Under the pieces are notes generated by a model. The model was not told where the DNA came from. It did no database searches and saw only the letters and a program-made list of their open reading frames with translations. From Paragemmobacter ruber (GTDB taxonomy: Bacteria > Pseudomonadota > Alphaproteobacteria > Rhodobacterales > Rhodobacteraceae): 64,000 nucleotides of DNA. A program made the translations under genes and the position numbers. How positions within the stretch are numbered: the first letter of the stretch is position 1; each line of letters starts with the position of its first letter. Location of the stretch: positions 496,001 through 560,000 of the forward strand of contig NZ_JAAATW010000003.1 of NCBI RefSeq assembly GCF_009908315.1. The letters run 5' to 3'. This document shows positions 16,727 to 25,230 of the stretch, piece after piece.

Positions 16727-18027
16727 TACTCCGCTGCCTTGGACATCGGGTTGTTGGGATGGCTCGTCCAGTTGGCGTAATCCGCCACGACACGGCCCGT
16801 ACGCGGATCGGTCGCCCCTTTTGGCATTTCCACCATGGTGATGCAGTTCTCCACCGGGCAGACATTGACGCACAGGTTGCAGGCCACGCATTCATCGTCC
16901 TTCACGGTGAAGACGCGTCCGGGCCCCATGTCGATGGCCTGATGGCTGGTATCCTCGCAGGCCGCATAGCAGCGTCCGCATTTGATGCAGGCGTCCTGGT
17001 CAATATGCGCCTTGGTGACGTAGTTCAGGTTCAGATACTGCCAGTCCGTCACATTCGGCACTGCCCGCCCGATGATCTCGTCAACCGAGGCGAAGCCCTT
17101 CTCGTCCATGTATTGCGACAGGCCCGAGATCATCTCCTGCACGATCTTGAACCCGTAGGTCATGGCGGCCGTGCAGACCTGCACGTTCGATGCCCCCAGC
17201 GCCATGAACTCCACCGCATCGCGCCATGTGGTCACGCCACCGATGCCCGAGATGGGCAGACCCCGCGTCTCGGGCGACCGCGCAATCTCGGCCACCATGT
17301 TCAGCGCGATGGGCTTCACCGCAGGCCCGCAATAGCCGCCATGGGTGCCTTTCCCGTCGATCATCGGTTCAGGCGAAAAGCTGTCGATATTGACCGACGT
17401 GATCGAATTGATCGTGTTGATCAGCGACACCGCATCCGCACCGCCGCGCTTGGCGGCCTCGGCCGGGCGGCGGATATCGGTGATGTTGGGCGTCAGTTTC
17501 ACGATGCAGGGAAGTTTGGAATACATCTTCACCCATTCGGTGACCATCTGGATGTATTCCGGCACCTGCCCCACGGCCGAACCCATGCCGCGTTCGGCCA
17601 TGCCGTGCGGGCAGCCGAAGTTCAACTCCACGCCATCCGCCCCGGTATCCTCGATCCGGTGCAGGATGTCCTTCCAGCTTTCCTCGTCGCAGGGCACCAT
17701 CAGGCTGATGATCATGGCGCGATCGGGGTAGTCCTTCTTCACGCGCCGGATCTCATCAAGGTTGGTCTGCAAGGGCCGGTCGGTGATCAGTTCGATATTG
17801 TTCAACCCCAGCAGCCGCCGGTCTGCCCCCCAGATCGCGCCATAGCGCGGCCCGCTCACGTTGACGACGGGCGGCCCCTCGCTGCCCAGCGTCTTCCACA
17901 CCACGCCGCCCCAGCCCGCCTCGAAGGCGCGGCGGACATTGTATTCCTTGTCCGTGGGCGGGGCCGAGGCCAGCCAGAACGGGTTGGGCGAGCGAATCCC
18001 CAGAAAATTGGACGTCAGGTCAGCCAT
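16726..18027 (-). CDS. preA: NAD-dependent dihydropyrimidine dehydrogenase, subunit PreA
   Basis: A 433-residue subunit that reduces uracil or thymine to the dihydro form, the first step of the pathway. Residues 1 to about 330 form the FMN-binding TIM barrel. The catalytic cysteine of the DPD family is present as Cys139 in ELNFGCPHGM. Two 4Fe-4S motifs follow: CIKCGRCYAAC (347-357) and CVACNLCVNVCP (from 380). The start MADLTSN was chosen because GGAGG lies 5 nt upstream. It works with PreT, encoded at 18709-20052 in the same direction; a DedA gene lies between the two. Confidence 0.97.
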   Translation of the reverse strand: MADLTSNFLGIRSPNPFWLASAPPTDKEYNVRRAFEAGWGGVVWKTLGSEGPPVVNVSGPRYGAIWGADRRLLGLNNIELITDRPLQTNLDEIRRVKKDYPDRAMIISLMVPCDEESWKDILHRIEDTGADGVELNFGCPHGMAERGMGSAVGQVPEYIQMVTEWVKMYSKLPCIVKLTPNITDIRRPAEAAKRGGADAVSLINTINSITSVNIDSFSPEPMIDGKGTHGGYCGPAVKPIALNMVAEIARSPETRGLPISGIGGVTTWRDAVEFMALGASNVQVCTAAMTYGFKIVQEMISGLSQYMDEKGFASVDEIIGRAVPNVTDWQYLNLNYVTKAHIDQDACIKCGRCYAACEDTSHQAIDMGPGRVFTVKDDECVACNLCVNVCPVENCITMVEMPKGATDPRTGRVVADYANWTSHPNNPMSKAAE

Positions 18028-18102
18028 CAAAGCCTCCATGTTGGCGCGCGGGACCGTCGCCCGAAGGCGCGCCCGTCGTTTTGCTATGTGTGAAGGAAGG
18101 GG

Positions 18103-18639
18103 TCAGAACCCCAGCAGGTTCCAGATCCAGCCGACGATGATCCCGCCGACCTCGCCGAATTTCGGGATGACATAAGCCCAGGCCAGCGCCGCGGCCACGT
18201 TCACCCCGCAAAACAGCGGAAAGTTCATCCGCGTCATGCCTGCGAACAGAAAGATCACCGGGCGCAAGGGGCCGAAGAAATGGCCCACGATCACCGCGCC
18301 GATCCCCCATTTGCGAAAGGCGTCGCTCGCCTGTTCCACCAGATCGGGATGGTCCCGCAGCGGCCACATCCCGATGATGCGCCCGCCATAGCGCCGCCCC
18401 AGCCAGTAGCTGAAGGTCGAACCGATCACCGCTCCCAGCGCGGCCCCCGCCCAGATCGGGAAGAAGGGCAGCGCCCCGGTCGCGACCGTGGCGCCCACGC
18501 CCACCAGAATGGCCGTGGATGGCACCGCGATGGACAGAAAGGCCGTCGTCTCGGCCGCTGCAAACACCAAGGCCAGCCAGAACGACCATTCCTGATGCCG
18601 TTCGATGAAGGCGATTACCGCCTCGGTCCACGATTCCAT
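18103..18639 (-). CDS. DedA-family membrane protein (SNARE-associated/VTT domain)
   Basis: A 178-residue inner-membrane protein with four or five hydrophobic segments. The DedA signature is seen in the first half (FLSIAVPSTAIL, then GAALGAVIGSTFSYWLGRRYG) and in FFGPLRPVIFLFAGMTRMNF, with the conserved Arg in GPLRP. Members work as lipid flippases or help maintain membrane potential. It sits between preT and preA on the same strand and is probably co-transcribed, with no obvious functional connection. The start MESWTEAV was chosen; nine extra Arg-rich residues upstream look like non-coding sequence. Confidence 0.88.
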   Translation of the reverse strand: MESWTEAVIAFIERHQEWSFWLALVFAAAETTAFLSIAVPSTAILVGVGATVATGALPFFPIWAGAALGAVIGSTFSYWLGRRYGGRIIGMWPLRDHPDLVEQASDAFRKWGIGAVIVGHFFGPLRPVIFLFAGMTRMNFPLFCGVNVAAALAWAYVIPKFGEVGGIIVGWIWNLLGF

Positions 18640-18708
18640 GCGGCGCCTCCTGCAACGGCACCGCATGTGGGGCCTTTCCGCGCCCCGGTAAAGGGGGGCG
18701 GGCGAAAA

Positions 18709-20052
18709 TCATGCCCGCGCCGCCATCAGCGTGGCATGGATGTCCTCAGCCGCATCGCGCCCCTCGGCCACGGCTGTCACGGTCAGGTCATCGCCCCCCG
18801 CCGCGCAATCGCCCCCGGCCCAGACGCCCGCCACCGAGGTCCGCCCCGCGCCCGACACGGCGATCTTGCCCCCTGAAACGGTCAGCCCCTCGGGTGCGCC
18901 GGTCAGCGTTTGGCCGATCGCCTTGAACACCTGATCCGCGCGCAGCCGGAACGTCTCGCCCGTGGGCTTCAACCCGTCCGGGCCGTCGGCCATATAGGCA
19001 AACTCCACCTCCACCCCGGCGCCTGCGGGATGCACCGCCACCGGGGCCGCGTTGCAGATGATCCGCACGCCGGCGCTGGTGGCATGCTCCTGCTCATAGC
19101 CGCTCGCGCTCATGCGGTCCTGCCCACGGCGATAGACGATGCTCACCGTCTCGGCCCCCAGAAGCCGCGACTGCACCGCCGCATCCACCGCCGTCATGCC
19201 GCCGCCGATCACCACCACATCGCGCCCGACGGGCAGCGCGGCCTTGTCCTTGGCCTGACGCAGCTCTGCGATAAAATCCACCGCATCGCGCACCTGCGCC
19301 AGATCCTCGCCCGGTGCGCGCAGCGCGTTAACGCCCGCCAGCCCCATGCCCAGAAACACCGCGTCATGGCCCGCCTGCAATTCGGCCAGCGAAACCTCGC
19401 GCCCCAGCGCCATCCCGGTCTTCACCGTGATTCCGCCGATCCGCAGCAGCCAATCCACCTCGGCCTGCGCGAAATCGCCCACGGCCTTGTATTGCGCGAT
19501 CCCGTATTCGTTCAGGCCGCCCGCCTTGGGCCGCGCGTCATAGATCACCACGTCATGGCCCTTCATGGCCAGCCGGTGCGCACAGGCCAGCCCCGCCGGC
19601 CCCGCCCCTACGACCGCCACCTTCCGCCCCGTTGCCGCCGCCCGTGCAAAGGGATGCACCCCCTTCTCCATCAGCGTATCGGTGGCAAAGCGCTGCAGCC
19701 GCCCGATCTCCACCGGCTTGCCCTCGGCCACCTCGCGCACGCAGACCTCTTCGCACAGCGTCTCGGTCGGGCAGACGCGGGCGCACATGCCGCCCAGGAT
19801 GTTCTGCGAAAGGATCGTCCGCGCCGCCGCCTCCGGCGTGCCGGTGGCGATCTGGCGGATGAAAAGCGGGATGTCGATGCTGGTGGGACAGGCCGTCATG
19901 CAGGGCGCGTCATGGCAGAAATAGCAGCGATCCGCCGCCACCCGCGCCTCATGCGCGGCAAGGGGTGGTTCGTGATCGCTGAAATTCCGGGCAAGCACGT
20001 CGGCTGGCAGACGCCCCGGCACCACGCCGGGCGTAAGCGGGCTGTTGGACAA
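18709..20052 (-). CDS. preT: NAD(P)-dependent dihydropyrimidine dehydrogenase, subunit PreT
   Basis: A 447-residue flavoprotein that passes electrons from NAD(P)H to PreA. Two cysteine clusters at the N-terminus (Cys43, 46, 51, 55 and Cys90, 94, 100, 104) bind 4Fe-4S centres as in the small subunit of glutamate synthase. An FAD Rossmann motif GAGPAG (149-154) and an NAD(P)H motif VVVIGGGMTAVDAA near 275 follow. The length fits E. coli PreT. It is the first gene of the preT-dedA-preA run. Its promoter faces accB, and an imperfect palindrome lies 57 bp upstream of the start. Confidence 0.95.
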   Translation of the reverse strand: MSNSPLTPGVVPGRLPADVLARNFSDHEPPLAAHEARVAADRCYFCHDAPCMTACPTSIDIPLFIRQIATGTPEAAARTILSQNILGGMCARVCPTETLCEEVCVREVAEGKPVEIGRLQRFATDTLMEKGVHPFARAAATGRKVAVVGAGPAGLACAHRLAMKGHDVVIYDARPKAGGLNEYGIAQYKAVGDFAQAEVDWLLRIGGITVKTGMALGREVSLAELQAGHDAVFLGMGLAGVNALRAPGEDLAQVRDAVDFIAELRQAKDKAALPVGRDVVVIGGGMTAVDAAVQSRLLGAETVSIVYRRGQDRMSASGYEQEHATSAGVRIICNAAPVAVHPAGAGVEVEFAYMADGPDGLKPTGETFRLRADQVFKAIGQTLTGAPEGLTVSGGKIAVSGAGRTSVAGVWAGGDCAAGGDDLTVTAVAEGRDAAEDIHATLMAARA

Positions 20053-20108
20053 GGCCGTTTCTCCCTGTTTGCTGTTCTTGTTCCCGAAACGCTGCCATGG
20101 GTTCCTTT

Positions 20109-20126
20109 TTTTATCAAACGGTAAAA
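20109..20126. promoter_or_regulatory. Operator-like imperfect palindrome upstream of preT
   Basis: The sequence TTTTATCAAACGGTAAAA shows dyad symmetry in its outer five bases on each side and in one inner pair. It is AT-rich in a GC-rich region and lies 57 bp before preT. It differs from the TGACC-N4-GGTCA sites at 12.6 kb, so the second RutR-like regulator could be its partner. That is speculative. Confidence 0.35.
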
Positions 20127-20343
20127 TTCATGCGATCCAAGATTTTTCGCCCCTCCCCGACCCAAGCCGCTTTGGATGCCCGAAAATCAGGCGTTCCCGC
20201 CCCGCAGATCGCCGCTTTTCACCCCCGGCATCGTGGCGTATAAGCACCCAGCACAACATACCGCATCTGGCGCGGCCCCTCTGGCCACCCCAGATGAACA
20301 GGCAGAAACAACACGGGCGCAACGTCGCCAGCAGAGGACCGGC

Positions 20344-20838
20344 ATGAGCAAGCACACTTCCGAAGCCGATGTCGCCTTCATTCAGGCGCTCGCGGAACTT
20401 CTGAACAAGAACGAACTGACGGAACTGTCGGTCAAGCGCGAATATGGCGAAGATGACAGCCTCGAGGTGCGCGTGGTCAAGCAGGCCAATGTCGTGACCG
20501 TGGCCGCCGCCGCGCCCGCCTATGCCGCCGCGCCCGCCGCTGCCGTGGCCGCCCCGGCCGCCGCTGCCGCAGCGCCCGCAGCGCCGGAAGACCCGGCCCA
20601 GCATCCGGGCGCGGTCACCTCGCCCATGGTGGGCACCTGCTACCTCGCCTCCGAACCCGGCGCCGCCCCCTTCGTGACCATCGGCGCGACCGTGGCCGAA
20701 GGCCAGACCGTCCTCATCATCGAAGCGATGAAGACGATGAACCAGATCCCCGCCCCCCGCGCAGGCACCGTCAAGCGCATCCTCGTCGAAGACGGCACGC
20801 CGGTCGAATACGGCGCGCCCCTCCTGATCATCGAATAA
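20344..20838 (+). CDS. accB: Acetyl-CoA carboxylase biotin carboxyl carrier protein
   Basis: A 164-residue carrier that holds the biotin used in malonyl-CoA synthesis. The C-terminal biotinyl domain contains the attachment lysine in EAMKTMN, a common variant of EAMKMMN. A long Ala/Pro-rich linker (about residues 55-85) joins it to the N-terminal part. The frame extends 56 codons upstream, but [14 protein letters not shown] is the recognisable start of the family. accC follows by 10 nt, so the two are co-expressed, as is usual. Here the upstream neighbour is divergent preT. Confidence 0.96.
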   Translation: MSKHTSEADVAFIQALAELLNKNELTELSVKREYGEDDSLEVRVVKQANVVTVAAAAPAYAAAPAAAVAAPAAAAAAPAAPEDPAQHPGAVTSPMVGTCYLASEPGAAPFVTIGATVAEGQTVLIIEAMKTMNQIPAPRAGTVKRILVEDGTPVEYGAPLLIIE

Positions 20839-20848
20839 GGGAAAGCCC

Positions 20849-22198
20849 ATGTTCGAAAAGATCCTGATCGCCAACCGGGGCGAAATCGCGCTGCGCGTCA
20901 TCCGCGCCGCCCGGGAAATGGGGATCAAGTCGGTCGCCGTGCACTCCACCGCCGATTCCGACGCGATGCATGTTCGCATGGCCGACGAATCCGTCTGTAT
21001 CGGCCCGGCCTCCTCCACCGCCTCCTACCTCAACAAGGCCGCCATCATCTCGGCCTGCGAGATCACGGGCGCGCAGGCGGTGCATCCCGGCTATGGCTTC
21101 CTGTCCGAGAACGCCGCCTTCGCGCAGGCGCTGGAAGACCACGGCATCACCTTCATCGGCCCCTCCGCGGAACATATCCGCATCATGGGCGACAAGATCA
21201 CCGCCAAGGAAACGGCCAAGGAACTGGGCATCCCGGTCGTCCCCGGCTCTGATGGCGGCGTGCCGGATTTCGACACCGCCCGCGGTGTGGCCGAAGGCAT
21301 CGGCTACCCCGTCATCATCAAGGCCACCGCCGGCGGCGGCGGTCGCGGGATGAAGGTGGCCAGGAACGCCGAAGAGCTGGAGGTCGCCTTCCGCACCGCG
21401 CGGAGCGAGGCCAAGGCCGCCTTCGGCAATGACGAAGTCTATATCGAGAAATACCTCCAGAAGCCCCGCCATATCGAAATTCAGGTCTTCGGCGATGGCA
21501 AGGGCCGCGCGGTGCATCTTGGCGAACGCGATTGCTCGCTCCAGCGCCGCCACCAGAAAGTGTTCGAAGAGGCGCCGGGTCCCGCCATCACCCCCAAGAT
21601 GCGGTCCGAGATCGGCAAGATCTGCGCCGAAGCTGTGGCCAAGATCAATTACATCGGCGCCGGCACGATCGAATTCCTCTACGAGGACGGCAAGTTCTAC
21701 TTCATCGAGATGAACACCCGCCTGCAGGTCGAACACCCGGTGACCGAGGCCATTTTCGGTGTCGATCTGGTGCGCGAACAGATCCGCGTGGCGGCAGGCC
21801 TACCCATGTCCTTCACCCAGGAGGATCTGGAAATCAACGGCCACGCCATCGAGGTGCGCATCAACGCCGAGAAACTGCCGAACTTCGCCCCCTGCCCCGG
21901 CAAGGTGCGCGTCTTCCACGCGCCGGGCGGCCTTGGCGTGCGGATGGATTCGGCGCTCTATGGCGGCTATTCCATCCCGCCCTATTACGACAGCCTGATC
22001 GGCAAGCTGATCGTCCACGGCCGCGACCGCCCCGAGGCGCTGGCGCGCCTCAAGCGCGCGCTGGGGGAATTGATCATCGACGGGATCGACACCTCGGTGC
22101 CGCTCTTCCACATGCTGCTGGCCGAGCCCGACATCCAGAACGGGGATTACAACATCCACTGGCTGGAAAAATGGCTGGCCGCGCAATTCGCGGAATGA
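20849..22198 (+). CDS. accC: Acetyl-CoA carboxylase, biotin carboxylase subunit
   Basis: A 449-residue ATP-grasp enzyme that carboxylates the biotin on AccB. The start [20 protein letters not shown], the glycine-rich ATP loop ([13 protein letters not shown]), the [10 protein letters not shown] segment and the catalytic region [14 protein letters not shown] are all present. The length is normal. It is followed 4 nt after the stop by a 28-bp palindrome and then by aat. Confidence 0.98.
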   Translation: MFEKILIANRGEIALRVIRAAREMGIKSVAVHSTADSDAMHVRMADESVCIGPASSTASYLNKAAIISACEITGAQAVHPGYGFLSENAAFAQALEDHGITFIGPSAEHIRIMGDKITAKETAKELGIPVVPGSDGGVPDFDTARGVAEGIGYPVIIKATAGGGGRGMKVARNAEELEVAFRTARSEAKAAFGNDEVYIEKYLQKPRHIEIQVFGDGKGRAVHLGERDCSLQRRHQKVFEEAPGPAITPKMRSEIGKICAEAVAKINYIGAGTIEFLYEDGKFYFIEMNTRLQVEHPVTEAIFGVDLVREQIRVAAGLPMSFTQEDLEINGHAIEVRINAEKLPNFAPCPGKVRVFHAPGGLGVRMDSALYGGYSIPPYYDSLIGKLIVHGRDRPEALARLKRALGELIIDGIDTSVPLFHMLLAEPDIQNGDYNIHWLEKWLAAQFAE

Positions 22199-22201
22199 TC
22201 T

Positions 22202-22229
22202 GTAGGATGGGCAGAATTGCCCATCCTAC
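22202..22229. repeat. Palindromic repeat D, copy 1
   Basis: Perfect arms GTAGGATGGGCA and TGCCCATCCTAC surround GAAT. The same arms around ATAT occur at 58969-58996. It begins 4 nt after accC and ends 9 nt before the aat start codon. There is no T-tract, so an extragenic palindrome is as likely as a terminator. Confidence 0.85.
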
Positions 22230-22238
22230 GCCCATGCC

Positions 22239-22889
22239 ATGATCGCCAATGCCCTGACCCCGGATATCCTGCTGCGCGCCTATGCGGCGGGTATCTTCCC
22301 CATGGCCGAAAGCCGGGACGATCCGCAGATCCACTGGGTCGATCCCCGCCGCCGGGGCATCCTGCCGCTGGATGGCTTCCACATCTCGCGCTCGCTCCGC
22401 CGCCGCATCCTGCGCAGCGATTGGCGCGTCAGCGCCGACACCGCCTTCGCGCAGACTGTGCAGGCCTGCGCCGCGCGGGATGAGACATGGATCAACGCCA
22501 CGATCTATGACACCTACCTCGCCCTCCACCGCATGGGCTTTGCCCATTCTCTTGAGATATGGGATGGCGACACCCTCATCGGTGGCGTCTATGGCGTCAC
22601 CCTCGGCCGCGCCTTCTTCGGCGAAAGCATGTTCTCCCGCCGCACCGATGCGTCAAAGCTCGCGCTGGCCTACACCGTTCACCGCCTGCGCGCCGGAGGC
22701 TTCACCCTGTTTGACACCCAATTCCTGACCGCCCACCTCGCCACGCTGGGCGGGATCGAAATCTCGCGCGGCGATTACCACCGCCGCCTCGGCGCGGCGC
22801 TCGAAGGCCGCGCGCAGTTCCACCCCGACAATTACTCGCCCGCGCCCTCGGACGTGGCCGGATCGGCGGGGGCGGCCGCCTCGGGATAG
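22239..22889 (+). CDS. aat: Leucyl/phenylalanyl-tRNA--protein transferase
   Basis: A 216-residue N-degron enzyme that adds Leu or Phe to proteins beginning with Arg or Lys and so marks them for ClpS/ClpAP. Family motifs are seen: ILLRAYAAGIFPMAES, the WVDPRRRGILPLDGFHISRS segment, and GGVYGVTLGRAFFGESMFS. The N-terminus is short, as in other alphaproteobacterial members. The start codon lies 9 nt after a strong hairpin and lacks a visible ribosome site. The 3' end overlaps the convergent DUF2155 gene by 58 nt. Confidence 0.95.
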   Translation: MIANALTPDILLRAYAAGIFPMAESRDDPQIHWVDPRRRGILPLDGFHISRSLRRRILRSDWRVSADTAFAQTVQACAARDETWINATIYDTYLALHRMGFAHSLEIWDGDTLIGGVYGVTLGRAFFGESMFSRRTDASKLALAYTVHRLRAGGFTLFDTQFLTAHLATLGGIEISRGDYHRRLGAALEGRAQFHPDNYSPAPSDVAGSAGAAASG

Positions 22890-23245
22890 GCGCAGCGCAG
22901 CACCCAGACGTCATAGCGCGGATGATCCAGCGCCGACAGCGCCGGCGAAGACGCCACCATCCACCCTTCAAACACGGGCGCCTCCACCCCCGCATCGCGG
23001 ATCGTCAGATGCGCCTGCGCGTCCGAGGCCGGGTTATCCGCCGGATAGCGGCAGGCATCCAGCCGGATCGACAGCCGCCCCGACACCGCCTCCTGCCCCA
23101 GCACCAGTTCGATATCCGCCGTCTCGCCCGTCAGCTTGTCAAGCCAGCGCAGGATGCCCGCATCGCTGTCCGTAAAGCCCTGCGCCCCGGCAGACCCTGC
23201 CCACAGGACCATCAGCAGCACCGCCCCGACCGCGCGGATCCTCAT
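22832..23245 (-). CDS. DUF2155-domain periplasmic protein
   Basis: A 137-residue secreted protein. A signal peptide ends near residue 21 (LWAGSAGAQ). The domain core reads ILRWLDKLTGETADIEL, then IRLDACRYPADNPASDAQAH and PVFEGWMVASSPALSALDHPRYDVWVLRC; the last part is the conserved DUF2155 end, with two cysteines that could pair. The function of the family is unknown. The gene is coupled to mlaD by a 4-nt overlap and overlaps the aat 3' end on the other strand. The order NDUFA12-mlaD-DUF2155 facing aat is common in alphaproteobacteria. Confidence 0.9.
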   Translation of the reverse strand: MRIRAVGAVLLMVLWAGSAGAQGFTDSDAGILRWLDKLTGETADIELVLGQEAVSGRLSIRLDACRYPADNPASDAQAHLTIRDAGVEAPVFEGWMVASSPALSALDHPRYDVWVLRCAYPEAAAPADPATSEGAGE

Positions 23246-23724
23246 TCGACCGCCGCCCCGTCCTCCGGCGCCGCCGCCTCATCCCCGCCGCCCGCGAATT
23301 TCATCATCAGCGAGATCACGGACACCGCGCCCTGCGTATCCTCGATCTCCGCCCCGGGCGTCAGGTTGTCCAAGGCCCCACCCGGCACCAGTTCCACGAA
23401 ATTCCCGCCCAGCAGCCCTTCCGACGAAATCAGCGCCGCCGAATCCTCCGGCAGCAGCACATTGCCCTGTACCGACAGACGCGCATCGGCAAAGAAGGTC
23501 TGCGGGTTCAACGCCAGCCCCGTCACGGTGCCGACCTTCACCCCCGCCAGCCGCACATCGGTGCCCACGCGCACCCCTTCGACCGACCGGAACGAGGCTA
23601 CAAGCTCATAGCTGTCCCCCGCGGCGGTCGTGGCCCCGGTCTCCCGCCCGGCATAGACAAGAAAGCCGATCGCCGCCGCCAGAACCGCTGCCCCGGCCAG
23701 AATTTCTGTCCGATTTTCCGCCAT
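23242..23724 (-). CDS. mlaD: MlaD-family lipid-transport protein
   Basis: A 160-residue protein with one N-terminal membrane anchor (about residues 8-24) and one MCE domain in the periplasm (SYELVASFRSVEGVRVGTDV, RLAGVKVGTVTGL, then the SEGLLGGNFVELVPG loop). MlaD oligomers pass phospholipids between the membranes together with MlaFEB, which are not encoded here. The acidic C-terminal tail is short. The ATG overlaps the NDUFA12 stop by one base, and the stop overlaps the DUF2155 start. The five-residue longer start is less likely. Confidence 0.92.
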   Translation of the reverse strand: MAENRTEILAGAAVLAAAIGFLVYAGRETGATTAAGDSYELVASFRSVEGVRVGTDVRLAGVKVGTVTGLALNPQTFFADARLSVQGNVLLPEDSAALISSEGLLGGNFVELVPGGALDNLTPGAEIEDTQGAVSVISLMMKFAGGGDEAAAPEDGAAVE

Positions 23725-24098
23725 CACTCGGGCTGCCACGCCTCATAGTCCCGCCGCGCCACCGGCTCGGGCCGGCGGATGGATCCGGGCGGCGCATAGG
23801 CGGCCTCGGTCCCGGTCAGGTTCTCCTGATGCGGCTTCTCCCACGCCTTGTGCTTCAAGGGCGCCTTCGTCGGCGGCTGGTCCCAGGTGTGGTGCAGCCA
23901 GCCATGCCAATCGGGGGCCACACGGCTCGCCTCTGCCTCGCCGTTGAAGATCACCCAGCGGCGCTTGCCGTCGCGCGTCTCGTAATAGACATTGCCCTGA
24001 TCGTCCTCACCCACCTTCACGCCCTTGCGCGAGGTGTAAAGCTGCGTGCCCAGCGTCTGGCCGTTCCACCATGTGACAAGCCGCTTGAGGAAATCCAT
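23724..24098 (-). CDS. NDUFA12-type accessory subunit of NADH:ubiquinone oxidoreductase
   Basis: A 124-residue homologue of the mitochondrial complex I subunit B17.2, found as an accessory subunit in alphaproteobacteria. Signature segments are [38 protein letters not shown] and [16 protein letters not shown]. It starts the operon NDUFA12-mlaD-DUF2155; GGAGGG lies 5 nt before the ATG. The lower-GC restriction-modification genes begin 163 nt away on the other strand. Confidence 0.95.
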   Translation of the reverse strand: MDFLKRLVTWWNGQTLGTQLYTSRKGVKVGEDDQGNVYYETRDGKRRWVIFNGEAEASRVAPDWHGWLHHTWDQPPTKAPLKHKAWEKPHQENLTGTEAAYAPPGSIRRPEPVARRDYEAWQPE

Positions 24099-24261
24099 CG
24101 TAACCCTCCGGGAACCCTTTGCGTTCCATATGGCCGAAGCCCGCGCAAAGGTCCAGCGCCAAGCCGCCGCGCCCAGCGGAAAGTGACTGTCTCTGCTTAA
24201 CCTCATGTTCACTTTTCCCTTCGACCGTATATTGTGTATCTGAAATCAGGAGCGGCTATTG

Positions 24262-25230
24262 ATGGATTCCGTTGAACTCTGTGCGGGCGCTGGCGGTCAA
24301 GCTCTCGGGCTTGAACTGGCCGGTTTTTCGCATCGCGCAGCTGTCGAGATTGACGAGGCCTGTCAAGCAACACTTAGACACAATCGCCCACACTGGAATG
24401 TACAAAGCGGAATTCAGGCCGACGTCACTCAGTTTGATGCCGCTGCATACAAGGGGATAGACCTTCTTGCGGGTGGCTTGCCCTGCCCTCCTTTTTCGGT
24501 GGCCGGTCACCAGCTTGGCGAAAAGGATGAACGAAACCTGTTTCCCCATGCAATCAGGATCATAGACGAGTGCAAACCGAAAGCCGTAATGATTGAGAAC
24601 GTCAGGGGGTTCCTTGATCCCGTCTTCTCCGACTATCGAGAATTCCTACGGCATCAGTTTTCGAGGCTCGGCTATCACGTGGATTGGCGGCTGTTCAACG
24701 CTTCGGACTTTGGCGTTTCTCAACTGCGTCCGAGGGTCGTCATTGTAGCAGTCCGCAACACTCTCAAAGACCGTTTCACTTGGCCGAAAAGGCATGAGAC
24801 CCCTCCTCAAGACGTCGGTTCGCTTTTGCGCGATCTCATGGCCGCTGATGGATGGCAAGGTGCGGATGCATGGGCAAGACACGCCAAGGGAATTGCTCCA
24901 ACCCTCGTTGGCGGTTCCAAGAAGCATGGCGGCCCCGACCTAGGGCCTACCCGCGCACGGAAGGCGTGGGAATTGCTCGGCGTCGACGGGAAAGGCGTTG
25001 TTGACTGTCCACCTTCTCCCGATTTCTCTGGGATGCCTCGTCTAACGGTTCGGATGGCCGCGCGCATTCAGGGCTTCCCTGACGATTGGCATTTCGTCGG
25101 TCGCAAGACGGCAGCCTACAGACAAGTGGGCAATGCCTTTCCACCTCCCGTCGCAAAAGCGGTCGGACACAGCCTCTCCCTCGCACTCGGTGCGGGTCAC
25201 GCTGATGAAAAATGGGTGGTGAATGGTTAG
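24262..25230 (+). CDS. DNA (cytosine-5) methyltransferase of a restriction-modification pair
   Basis: A 322-residue C5-cytosine methyltransferase. Motif I is ELCAGAGGQALGLELAG, the catalytic cysteine is Cys75 in PCPPFS, motif VI is ENVRGF (112-117), motif VIII is QLRPRVVIV (from 154) and motif X is GNAFPPPVAKAVG. The target-recognition region is about residues 200-270 and gives no hint of the site. AGGAG precedes the start. Codon and base use differ from the neighbours: two counted lines gave 48 and 57 percent GC. The HNH nuclease gene overlaps its last 8 bases. Confidence 0.95.
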   Translation: MDSVELCAGAGGQALGLELAGFSHRAAVEIDEACQATLRHNRPHWNVQSGIQADVTQFDAAAYKGIDLLAGGLPCPPFSVAGHQLGEKDERNLFPHAIRIIDECKPKAVMIENVRGFLDPVFSDYREFLRHQFSRLGYHVDWRLFNASDFGVSQLRPRVVIVAVRNTLKDRFTWPKRHETPPQDVGSLLRDLMAADGWQGADAWARHAKGIAPTLVGGSKKHGGPDLGPTRARKAWELLGVDGKGVVDCPPSPDFSGMPRLTVRMAARIQGFPDDWHFVGRKTAAYRQVGNAFPPPVAKAVGHSLSLALGAGHADEKWVVNG

